The notes beneath the pieces are model-generated. The model saw only the letters and a program-made list of their open reading frames with translations. It made no database searches and was not told the origin of the DNA. From Hydrangea macrophylla (Eukaryota; Streptophyta; Magnoliopsida; Cornales; Hydrangeaceae), in the NCBI GenBank assembly GCA_033977485.1, contig CM066989.1, positions 35,280,595 to 35,344,594 on the forward strand: DNA of 64,000 bases. The letters run 5' to 3'. The number at the start of each line of letters is the position of its first letter. Position 1 is the first letter of the stretch. The translations under genes were made by a program, and so were the position numbers. This document shows, piece after piece, positions 32,279-43,579 of this stretch.

Positions 32279-33420
32279 TTGAATAATTCTTCCAATAACT
32301 CTGTTAATCCAACAGCTACACCTTCACATTCCGATATTATGGCTGAACTTTTACCACCCAATAATAATAGTGGAATTAATAATGGGAATAAAGGGGAAGA
32401 TAACCTAGTCTTAAATGACGATGTTGAAAGTCAACATAATTTCAACCCTAGCGAGAGGATAGATGATAACTCTCGCCATTTGCGAGAGTTGTTAGCTCCC
32501 ATTAGGAACACAACTCTGTCTTGTATAGCTATTCCACAATATCATGGTGCTTTTCACTTTAGGAATGGCATGTTACAACTCGTACCCATCTTTCATGGGA
32601 TGGAGACTGAACGTGCCTACGTACATTTAAAAGATTTTGAATCGGTACGTGAGACATCTGCTGATCAAACATGCACATAAGAAATTATTCGATTAAAGTT
32701 GTTTCCTTTTTCATTAAAATACAAGCAAAAGCTTGGCTTTTAACTCTTATACCTGGCTCAATTACCACATGGTTCGCCATGCATGAGGAATTTTTGAAAA
32801 TTTCTTTCCATCGCATTTAACAGATGACCTCATGCGACAAATCAAGCTTTTTACCCAAAATGACAATGAAGCTTTTGCTAAAGTATGGGATCATTTCAAA
32901 GATCTACTTTTGTCTTGTTCATACCATGGTTTCAAAAATTGGTGTCTCATGAGTTTCGTTTTTGAGGGACTGATCCCAAAATCTAAATAGTTAGTGCAAA
33001 AATGTGTCAAGGATCATTCAGGCATAAAAGTGCGAATGAAGCTGAAACATATTTTGGCTGGCTTGCTAAAATTCACCTCAATGGGAACCACGTGAAGTAA
33101 CTCGAGTAACAAGTAATGAACCTGATAGGGCTAAACAAAAGAGTGTTTTATCACTTAGGGCTGAGGATGAATTATTTATTAAGTATGATCAACTTTCGAA
33201 GCAAGCAGAAGCGTTAACAAAAGGAATGGTAGAGCAACCTAAGCTAGTGTACCAAGGAGAAGTGTATGGTAATTGTAATACGGTAGGACATCAAGCACAT
33301 GTCTGCCCTAATATACCTATTTATCAAGAAACACTGTCTATAGATATGAACGCGATGAATAACGATAAGCGTCCTACAAATTCTTGCAATGAGTATAGTT
33401 GGGGGAATCATCTAATTTGA
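32279..33420 (+). pseudogene. Athila-type gag with altered zinc knuckle
   Basis: The frame 32,279-32,680 starts MNNSSNNSVNPTATPSHSDI and contains the gag core entry (FRNGMLQLVPIFHGMETERA, YVHLKDFESV). After a stop, the core continues in mixed frames to about 33,070 with recognisable LFPFSLKYK and TWFAMHEEFLK-type pieces. 33,226-33,420 includes the zinc knuckle YGNCNTVGHQAHVCP; the spacing C-x4-H-x4-C is kept but the first Cys reads Tyr. Numerous stops show decay. Confidence 0.75.
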
Positions 33421-33564
33421 TAATTGAAAACTGAGGCAAATCAAGCACCAAATAATTTTAATCAACAGCCTCAACAAAATCAATACTTCCAATATAATCA
33501 ATAATACCAGTCACCACAACAACAAAACTATTAAGGTAATGCGCATCATAACTCTAATGTCTAT

Positions 33565-34062
33565 GTGCCTCCTCATAAGAAGACGCAAGAAGACCCCAAC
33601 CAACAAATGATGCAAAAAATGGTTGAAGTAATGGGGAAACTACAAACAACGATGGAAAAATTGAGTAATCAACTTGATTATAAAGAAAATGGAGTTTTTC
33701 CAGCTCAATCACAACCAAATCCTAGAGAAAACCTCCCTCCTCAACCACAACCGATTCAAAAAGGCCAAGGGCAAGTAGTCCCCGATTTTAACATTCCAGA
33801 ACAGGCCAAAGCCATTACAACGTTAAGAAGTGGAAAAGTAGTGGAGAAGGAAAAAGAGAATGATGAAGAACAAAATGAAGAGGAATTGGAAGAATCTCAT
33901 GTTGAGGAAGAACCTCCTTCTGAAATTGAAAAGTTAAAATTGGAATTTAAACAAGAAATGAAAAGAGAGAATAGAGAGGAAATCGAAAAATTAAAATTGA
34001 GTGGGAATAATACAATTGAACAGAAAACATTGAATGTCCCTTTCCCGCTCCCTATCCTCTAA
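33565..34062 (+). pseudogene. Athila gag-pol linker, charged open frame
   Basis: 165 residues open. It begins MPPHKKTQEDPNQQMMQKMV and has a heptad-like stretch (MVEVMGKLQTTMEKLSNQLD), a Pro/Gln-rich part, the Athila hallmark AKAITTLRSGKVV, and a strongly acidic coiled-coil-like tail with two copies of EIEKLKL. The start is arbitrary; in the element this would be part of the gag-pol polyprotein. Frameshift after LPIL leads into the protease region. Confidence 0.65.
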
Positions 34063-34927
34063 GATTGAAATCACGACAAGAAACCAAGAGTCAGGAGTTT
34101 CTTGAACTTTTTAAGCAAGTTCACATTAATCTCCCTCTCTTGGATATTGTTCGACAAGTACCTTCTTATGCTTAATGCCTAAAAGACTTATGCACTATCA
34201 AATGTAAGCAAAGTGTTAAAAAGAAAGCATACTTAACAGAACAAGTGAGCTCAATCATAAAACATAACTTACCTCCAAAGTTTAAAGGTCCCGGGACCCC
34301 AACAATTTCATGCATCTTGGGGAATCAAAGGATCCGAAATGCACTCCTAGATTTAGGAGTGAGTGTTAATTTGCTCTCGTATTCTATTCACCAGTAATTG
34401 GGCTTAGGCGAGTTAAAACCCACCCGAATTACATTACAACTCGCTGATAGATCCATTAAAGTACCATGGGGCATGTTAGAAGGCGTCTTAGTTCAAATTG
34501 ATAATTTTGTTTACCTATGGATTTCATTGTGTTAGATACGGAGCCGGTAAATAATAGCAATACACAGATCTTTATTATATTTGGTAGGCCATTTTTAGCC
34601 ACAATCGATGCAATTATTCGCGATAGAAATGGCCTCATGACTATGGTGTTTGGGAATATGACTCTAAGTGTTAAGATCTTTTTGCATCCCCATTACCTAG
34701 ATGAAGAGGAAAATGGCGATAAAGTTCATTGCATTTACTCTGCACAATCTTATGAGCTATTAGAACACGTACACCATTCCATCCCATGGGAACCTGGAAA
34801 TAATAGTGAGGTCGATGAATTTTTAGATTGTGTTGACGTAAGCTACTTAGAGGACGATTATCAAAATGCTAAAGAGTGGGTTGATTTTTCAGTAATATGG
34901 AGCTGGACGAATGGGAAATTCAGTTAG
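34063..34927 (+). pseudogene. Athila-type aspartic protease region
   Basis: Segments read FLELFKQVHINLPLLDIV, CIL-GNQRIRNALLDLGVSVNLL (active site DLG at about 34,350), LGLGELKPTRITLQLADRS, and in 34,517-34,927 MDFIVLDTEPV and IFGRPFLATIDAIIRDRNG followed by GNMTLSVKIF. These are the ordered motifs of an Athila protease. Stops at about 34,173 and 34,395 and a frameshift near 34,510 break it. After SYLEDDYQNAKEWVDF the coding similarity ends. Confidence 0.75.
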
Positions 34928-36019
34928 ATCAGTTTCTAAATACTGATTCGATTTCCCTTTCCAAATGTACTAGTTATCCACCTTGGAGTGCTACTGTCGA
35001 TTCAAGGAGTGTATAATCCTGAATCTATCATTTTATGTCATGTGGAAAGGTCATACTGCATACTCGTAAGTCTCCTATACTTTCACTCTATTCGTGTTTG
35101 AATCCAATATTGCATAATCATTTTAAAAATACAAAAGGTGGTGAGGTCGTATATGCTAAATCTTCTAACCCTGCATTAAAAGTTAGTTGAGGGAATTCCC
35201 TCTTTTCAAAGGTCTTCTTGAACTCTTAATTGCCTATCTATTTAATCGCAAGAACCATTTGAAATTCCGATTGTTAGTGTATGACACTCGTTTTGAGTAA
35301 TTAATGCAAGTAGAAATACTTATAGTTGGGGGGAGATGCTATGAGGATCCTAATTTCTTTTCACTATAAAATTAATACATTGGGATGATCTGCATAAATT
35401 TTGGTTACTATTTTACGATAATTATCTTGACTAACCGCTTACTTTGTTTACTGAGTTGATGTACTATATCTTCTGTCTCACCTTGTTGCTAATAGATTTT
35501 GCAGGTACTTTAAAATTCTTTGGACTTTAACGCTTGAGGTAACATCATTCCTTCACTCACTTTACTTCAAATGTCCATTTGCATAGTTTAGAACATTGAG
35601 GACAATGTTTAGTTTTAATTTGGGGTGGGGGGGGGAGTGAGTCATTACATGCCTTGTTTCTTTCTTTTCTACACTTTAGTATCAAATACTTGTGCTTAGC
35701 AACATGAACTCAGTCAAGTAAATTTAAAATTTATAAAACATTTGAATAAAATAAATCTCTTTTAGTTAATGTAGTTAGTTATGATGCATTTATGCCATTT
35801 TCGATATGTCATGAGTTTGCGATGCACACAATTGTTGTTTATTTACTATCTTAGCTATAGCATGTTTTATACTTTTTAATCTTCAAACACCGTTAGAACG
35901 TGTTACAACCATGTACTTATCCAAAATGTATTAGTAAGCATAACTTACACATCTTGAGAGACATGTAGTGGAGACTAATAACCCAAGTGAGCATATTGAG
36001 CCATTCTTTCATTTTAGAG
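34928..36019 (+). other. Athila internal region without RT or integrase
   Basis: Where RT, RNase H and integrase should follow, only non-coding AT-rich sequence is seen. A GGGGGGAGATGC segment is at 35,321, and GAACATTGAGGACAATGTTTA with a G-run (35,622-35,637) is like the sequence that follows integrase in Athila elements. The pol core appears deleted. Confidence 0.6.
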
Positions 36020-37459
36020 GGTTTTATACATAAACTCTTACTTTTGAAAAGCATTGGATTCATTGAAAGCCTCATTATTCTTCATATTTGGCTGATCACT
36101 AGAAGAGAACGTTCAGGATTTACCAAAACTCTAGAGTTCTCAAACTACTGAAATGGATAAACTAATACACTTGGGAAATGATTTAGGCCTTCTTTTCTTT
36201 GATTATGCACCAATATTGCAGCATGGAGTCTAATCATGCATACTTTCTTATATTGCCCTTCTAGATATGTTTCTACCATAAACTAACACGTTGATCCTAA
36301 ATGTTATCCATTCATGCATTACCTCCTGAACACCTACACCTCGAATAAGGAGTACGAGCCACATACTTATTGCTTACATACATCTTGGCATGTGATTGGG
36401 AGTGTGATGTATCTATGGTGAAATCTGTGAAGTGTGAACGAAAAGATGGCAAAATGAATAAAATAATGTATGATGAGTTGCCCACAGAAGAAATAGCATA
36501 GAAGAGGGGAAAAAAAGAAAGAAACGAAGTGAAAAAAAAACAGAAAAAGAGCTGTAAGGAAAAAACAACATGAAGAAACAGAGATGAGTTGTGAAGATTG
36601 GAGAAGATGAGAAGTTGCAGAAAAATTGCAAATGCATGTATTCAAAGTGAGTAAATACTTCAGTTACATGCTAAGACAGCATTGAAAATTTCTACCTTTC
36701 TTTCCCTTACATCAATACATTTCAAATTCCTAATGATTAAGTAAATTGAATTTAAAGTTAAGGTAATGAGAGAGTTCTCCACGGTATTTTTCTCTTCTAG
36801 TGTGTGGTATCCATTCATGAGACTATTGCACTTAAAAACATTCATTTTTCAATTTAGATATTTGAAGCATTAGTTCCCATTGCAATTATTCTTTATAGCT
36901 TCCATATCATAAGAGATAATAAATACACATAATTCGGAGTGATTTCATCTTGTGAGTGTAATTTCGGTGAGAGTTGAGTCAAATCTAGTGTCTTAAAAGT
37001 GTTTTAGATTATGCGAGCTTTGAAGTAAAAGTTATGCACTTTGGTTGTCCATTCACACACGCACTTGAAGATGAATAGGTATGGAACATTCTAATGTCTT
37101 TGATAGTAGATTAACTGTAATGTGTGTGGTTCAAGGCGAAAGCATACTAGAGAATTTCATAGTTGTTAAGCATAATTGCATTGATATAGGAAAGAGAGCT
37201 TTCTTGAAATATTTAAATGAGAACCATAAACATGAATTTTGTGGGTAGATTAACTGAAAACCCTCACGAGACATCACTCGTCCACTAGGGAGAACCAGGG
37301 GTTTAAAGGCTTGTTACATATGCTAAATGCAATCGCGATTCTTGCAAAAGTGAGTTAGGATTTTTGTTTCTTTTGTTTTTGTTTTTATTTTTAGAGTTTA
37401 AATAAACCTTGCTTAGTTCACTACATTGCTAGGGACTAGCAATGAGCTAGTTGGGGGTG
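36020..37459 (+). other. Athila 3' internal non-coding region (right copy)
   Basis: Direct repeat of 27,690-30,565 (minus the solo LTR there). Includes the purine-rich block at 36,480-36,570. It ends with GCTAGGGACTAGC, an imperfect hairpin, and the polypurine tract GTTGGGGGTG at 37,450-37,459. Confidence 0.6.
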
Positions 37460-38919
37460 TGATTAGACGAAGAAAGTGCATATTCATAACATGTTATATG
37501 GTCTTTTATGCATACTTTTATCCCCAAGTCCCTAGCGTTACACGCATTTCAATAACATTGCACTTTTATGGTGATTAATATTAAAACAAGTGTATTTACA
37601 TGGTCTTATGAGCTATTTGGATACATTTAGATGAAGTGAATCTTGAAGTTTGGAAATGAATGCCTCACTTTTTGTCACACAACCCTTATATATTTCAATT
37701 ACATCATTTACATGAGATTTCTGACTGTTTTGTAGGTCAAAGAAATCATTCATTGCTTAAAAGGTGATACCGGTGGAAGAGAATGACAGCAACACCTGAG
37801 AAAATGGCATTTTTAACATTGAATACTTTGGAATTATGAATCTTTTCCAGAGATAGAAGTTGTAGTTCATCAAGTTATGGTCGCATGGCAAGAAACCGTA
37901 CGCAATCTGAGGTCCGAGCAAAGAGATATCGTAATTCTCCCATCGGTGCGCAGTGCTTTCAACTGCAGAAGACCATGACCGATCCTGAAACATATGCGTG
38001 ACTGGTCATGGTAGTGTAGCATAGCTGGTCCCGGTCAGCAGATTCGCACCAGCAGCTTTTTTTAGGTTTAGGACTCCTATATTAATATATATATATATGA
38101 CTTGTAAATATAATATATGTAATTTTTATCATTCTCTTACAGATAGGGGGTATTAGAGAGGCTATTAGAGCTCTCTAAAACCCTAGGTTATGATTTCTAA
38201 GGCCATGTTTGGATGTTATTTCAAGATTTTAAGTCAATAAAGTAGTTTTTCTTCATTCCAAGTTCTATTGCTCTCTATTATTTATACTTTTAGTCTATTA
38301 ATCACTATTTAATCATGAGTTTCAATATGTTTAAGTTATTTATGATTCTTAGATTTGTTTTTCTAATGTTAGGCTAAACCTAGTATTAGGTTTACACGAT
38401 AAAGCACTAGAAAAGCCGATTTTCATGCATGTTTTTGAAGGGAAACCTTCATAATTCAACTTTTCCTTGAAATACGGTTTACAATTGTTGTTGGAATGTT
38501 TTATAACTATATTAAACATTGATCTTACATTCTAATCTACTTTTCGATTCATTTCATGAACTTAGACACTTAAATCAAATTCTCATTTCAATTAATTAGT
38601 ATTTGGACATGTTAAATTGTTTTGAATGGGAAGAGGAAGTGTTTCAAATCTGCTCGTAATTAATTCATAGGATTGTTCAACGTTATTTCATGCCAATTAA
38701 TAAAATTTGGTATCGATTTGACTCAAGCAAGACACGAGCATTGAAAGGCACCCGTTGAGTTATAGTAGGTGGCCATATCTTTCCTTAGGCATGATAATTG
38801 ATGAATAGTGTGAATTTGTGTAATCCGAACCCGTAAATTTATATTTTACTTAGTTAAAGTTAATTCATGATTTTTATTATTCTTATTAAATTCACTAGTT
38901 TAGTTACTTTAGTTTTTTA
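37460..38919 (+). repeat. Athila 3' LTR (3' tip lost)
   Basis: Starts TGATTAGACGAAG directly after the polypurine tract GGGGGTG and matches the left LTR until AGTTACTTTAGTTTTTTA. The final ~170 bp seen at 31,900-32,090 are missing. Left LTR ends TCA and this one starts TGA, consistent with TGA...TCA termini. Confidence 0.65.
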
Positions 38920-39657
38920 TGCTTGTCAGGGAAAAAAAAGGTCCTACTTTTTCATTACCAAACTTTAGAAACTTCTTAACACGAAAATTGTGAAATTCTC
39001 GATATCAGAGTGAGAAATTCTCTTTATATTGAGACAATCAAAATCAAAAGTGAAAAAAGCATACCAAAATTGAGAAATTTCTCACTCTGATAAAACGTGA
39101 AAGATTACCGAATTACCTAGACGCAGAACAAAATTATGAAATAAACTGTAAATTTTCTTCAAACAAGAATTTAAATGTGAAAGAATATCAGCCAAAATGG
39201 TTGTTGAGTAGAAAAAAATGGAAGATAACTTGATTTTATTGTTTATTATTCCTTTATCCATGAATCCATTATATTCGATTACCATAATTGTCATACACAT
39301 ACCATTTTTGCTGAATGCATATATACACACATATCTACCATTATGGTTGTTGAGTAAAGAAAGGAATATGCCTTGATTTTAGGGATCAATATTCCCTTAT
39401 CTATGAAATCCATTAAATTCGGTTACCATAACTGCCACGTACATAACAAAAGTGAGAAATTTCTCACTCTTCTATTGAAAGTCTTCTCTCAATAAAAAAA
39501 ATCCACCCGAACAAACTCTGAGAAAAATCAACTACATGTTTTTTTTTTGTTCTCCATTTCTATTTTGTTGTATTTCCCTCTTCTCCTGCAAAACACATTT
39601 TCTCAGTTTGCTTATCATAAATTAAAATAAATAAAACAAAATAATTTTTTAAAAAAT

Positions 39658-39712
<55 letters not shown>

Positions 39713-40433
39713 CACTTATCATTACTAGACGTTAAAAATGTCTTAACATAGAAAATGAGAAATTCTCGACACAATGGTGAGAAATTCTATTTATACTGAG
39801 AAAAAATCCACTAATTTAGTCTAAAAAATAAATCAACTGATTCGAATATCAACCACCAAAAATTGTAGAGCAAAATAAGGAAAATCACTTAAATTATGGG
39901 ATTACTATCACCTAATCAGTTAATGTCATTACATTTAGTTACCATACACATCAATATCTATATATATCTACATATACGCATATATATATATAACAATATC
40001 CATGTAAAAAAGGGTAATTTAGACCATAAAAAGTCTGTTAATTTGGGAAAAATGACTAATTCCTGATTAATATAACTAATCAGGGATCAATTTCTAATCT
40101 AAGATCCTAGATTGAATTTAATCCTAATAAAACGTGTGGAGGGGGACCAATTCTTATATTTCTGTTAATTTAAACATGACTTTTACTATTGGGTAATTCA
40201 ATGTAGTGTAAATGTAGGTTAAACATTGAGCCAAAAAAAACACCACAGAAGGAAACCAATCTATCATTTATATTAAAATAAAATATGAATATGAAACAGA
40301 CACTACAATATTGAACAGAAAAAAAGTAATCAACTTCATCCATAAATTCTTCTAAAAATTTTTTTTTTTAAAAAAAGGTATATATCTACAACCAATTAAT
40401 TAGTGGTTGTGTTTAATAAAAAAATAAATAGGG
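38920..40433. repeat. AT-rich interval with diverged direct repeats
   Basis: No gene seen. A ~100-bp segment at 38,938-39,045 (AAGGTCCTAC...ATTGAGACAATC) recurs at 39,707-39,805, and a segment at 39,150-39,330 (CTTGATTTTATTG, TTCCTTTATCCATGAATCC) recurs at 39,340-39,470 and partly at 39,890-39,950. The short inverted motif GAGAAATTCTC and GTGAGAAATTTCTCAC occurs at least five times. A GA microsatellite lies at 39,662-39,708. Confidence 0.5.
39662..39708. repeat. (GA)n microsatellite
   Basis: About 23 uninterrupted GA dinucleotides. Confidence 0.95.
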
Positions 40434-40537
40434 AAACCTGTAATACCCGTATTTTCGATGTAATTATAATATACATATATTAAATGAGATTCTATGATAT
40501 TACTTTGTCCTTACCCTGTCTTTGGTGAATTTTATGT

Positions 40538-40623
40538 ACCAATCAATTGGCACGTTTAAAATCGATTGCTTAGTGTTGTTCACCAATGGATTGCCACTGG
40601 CCGCCTTATACCAATCGATTGCC
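40538..40623 (+). repeat. CAATCGATTG array upstream of TATA (family C LTR)
   Basis: ACCAATCAATTGGCAC, AAATCGATTGC, ACCAATGGATTGCCAC and ACCAATCGATTGCCAC occur in series, ending ~70 bp before the TATA box. The same motif as in the Copia LTR at 24,997. Confidence 0.65.
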
Positions 40624-40695
40624 ACTTTCTGAATTTGGTCCCCAAGTATTTATGCGAGGAAGACACCTCCTTCTAGCTACATGCGACCCTATGCC

Positions 40696-40706
40696 TATAA
40701 ATATAA
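40696..40706 (+). promoter_or_regulatory. Probable TATA box of family C LTR
   Basis: GCCTATAAATATAACCCC; the only good TATA-like motif in the 5' part of this LTR. Confidence 0.5.
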
Positions 40707-43579
40707 CCCCAAATTAGTCTACAGCTTGTTTTGGACAATTCTCTTGAGTTATACACTTATACATACACATATACACACATATATTCACATATATACACTC
40801 ATACACCCACCAATACACTCACATGTAGTAACCTGTATTTTCATATTTAAATTGACGATTTACACTTTGTGTGCGATGTTAGCGTAAATTGGTCACAGGG
40901 ATATTTTGGTCATTTTCCAATTTTGTAAGTCATAAACTGAAAATATAATTTTTGGAAAAAGTTGCGTGAGGTTAAATAATTTGGTATTCATGTTGGAAGT
41001 TAAGAGTTTTCGATCTCCGTTTAGAAGACATCTCGATTTTAGTTATTTTGAGAAAATATCTCAAGGAATATAATATAGCATATTCCTTGTGGACATGTGG
41101 CCTCCGGGAGTCCACCCCCGTCCTTGTTTCCGGCGGGATTTCGGAATTGATTTTCCTTTGTTTTGAAATTGATTTGAAAAACGTCTATTGAAAACAGATA
41201 CAGAGTCGCCACTTGATTTTTAAGGAACCAAAAAACCTAATTTGACTCACCCAAACGGATAAAGGGCACTGGCTTTTCATAGCCAAAAAACTTGACTCGG
41301 GGTTTTGGTACGAGAGAGGAAGGAGCCTTTGTCATGACTAAAACACCCTCAACTCGCCCAGTCTCTCGACGAGCCTCAATTAGCATTCGAATAATCATCT
41401 TATACTATTTATGGTTCGACAATTAATACTATGATAGTATATTACATCACACAAGAATTTTGAAATGGAAGATCAAAAGATAAGATATTCATAAGATTTA
41501 AGCCAAATATCATACAATGCAAAAGTGAAAGATCACACAAGTAAACCTAGAAAATTAAAATCATCTAATCACATATCAAGTAATTAAGCTTTCCTAATCT
41601 AAAGGGGACATGAATTGTTCTTGAAACAAATAAACAAAGAGATCAAAATGTGCTTAGCAAGCGAGAATGATGCATGTTAATTTTTGAGGAGAGAAGACCT
41701 CTCAATCCCCAGGATGGATGAGAAAGGAATATTAGATCGAGGGAAGCATGAACATGTGATCAAATTCATTCCTTATAATCTTCTTAGATTAGGAGTCACA
41801 AAAACCCCAAATCTTGCATGGATGCAATGCATGGTCTTAGAATGTACAAAGGTTGTGGTGTGTTTGTGTACATAGGTTTTCTAAAGTGACTTAAAAGTCT
41901 AGAAGATGAATGAATGCATGGGGGAATCATCATGGGATATGTAAAAATATGGTATGGACCACTTCCTAGGATATGAACTAATTTGAAGTACATATAAGCA
42001 TCAAATCAAAGGATGGAAGTAAAAGTATACTTGCTGTGAATAGTGTACAGAACAATGACTTGATATTATGGAAATTGAAAAGTAGGGTTAGAAATGTTTT
42101 CAATGCATGATTTCTTATGGAGATCATCCTTATGGTGTATAGAATACATATCAAAAAGCCAATCCTCAATAACTATTACAGATTGAGAGTAATCATATAA
42201 ACAATAGAGCTCACTCAGAAACAGAATCCGTACTTTCGACTGAAATGTCAAAAACTATTAGAAAATGAAAACAAAACATCTAGAGGCCAATATTATACCG
42301 AAAGTTCCCTAAGACACTGAATTTCAAGAGAAAATGAGTTATAACCACTCTTTTTGGGAAAAGTGTTCTGTAAAATAAGTTGAAAGTCAACCAAGCTGCT
42401 GTGACAACAAAAACATAATGTCTGAAAAGAATGTTTGGGTCCAAATGGACCCCTTCCAAGTGTTTCCAAGTCAAACCAAAAATCCTGGGTGTTCTCTAAT
42501 GAGTTAAGAAGGCTTTCCAAGTGGTCTCATATTAATACTTTGAGTACTGAGACCTAGAGAAATCTTTGAACTCAGATTGTTCACTGTTTTGAAGGTTTTG
42601 GGAAGAACTAGGTTTTTATTCTTTGAAATCAAAATGAGGGGTTTAAGAGGGGTTTTGAAATAGAGGTTTTGAGAGTATACTTTCAGCACTTGAATGGAGA
42701 TTATGACCACTTGAAATATCAATGCTGAACTCATATCAAGAACCTCCAAGATTGTTGGAGAGCATTGTTTTCATTTTGAAGACAACTTCAAGAATACATG
42801 AATGTATTGAAGTTGATATCATCATCTATCAAACATGTTTTTGAGGTCAAGAGCTACTATCCATAAGGATTCACTTACCTCAAACTTCATGTCATCATCT
42901 AGATGATGATGGACTAGTAAGTAAACAAAGAAAAATAAAAAAGAAATGAGGTAAGGAGAGATGAACATTTATATAAACAAGCATATAATAATAATCAATA
43001 GATGATAATCAATGTGATTTTAGACTTGTAGCTTGGTGTTTCACTCATATATGGTGACTTTGGACATGGAAGTAGCTTCCTATCTCACAAATACTCACTA
43101 AAATGGTGGTTGGGTGTATTGAATGTGAAGTAAATGGGAGCAATGAAGTAGAAAACAAAGGTTAGAACTCACTTTCTAGCTGAAAATCAAAGGAGGAAGC
43201 TTCTTTTCTCTCTATTCTATTTGTCTCTACAACTTTTGGGATTAAAAGAGTGCTCACATTGGCTCCAAATGTCTGTGAACAAATAACTACGTCGTTTTGG
43301 TTTCTAATTAATCAAAATGGACCCCCAAAATAAATTACAGAAATGACTGTTCTGGGGGAGAGTGTCGCGGCGGCACTGGGCCAGTGCCGCAGCGGCACTG
43401 CTCCTCTAATGTTCAGATAATGCCAGTTAGGCCCCCAGAGATTTCGGTATTCGTGAAAAGGCCCTATTTTATCTGAAATTCACAAAAAATGCGTATGAAC
43501 TCTAAACTGAGGTTGTGCTATACCGTTGGAAAGGTAATAGAGTCTACTTTACATAAAAAATAGTTCAGAGATAGGTCAC

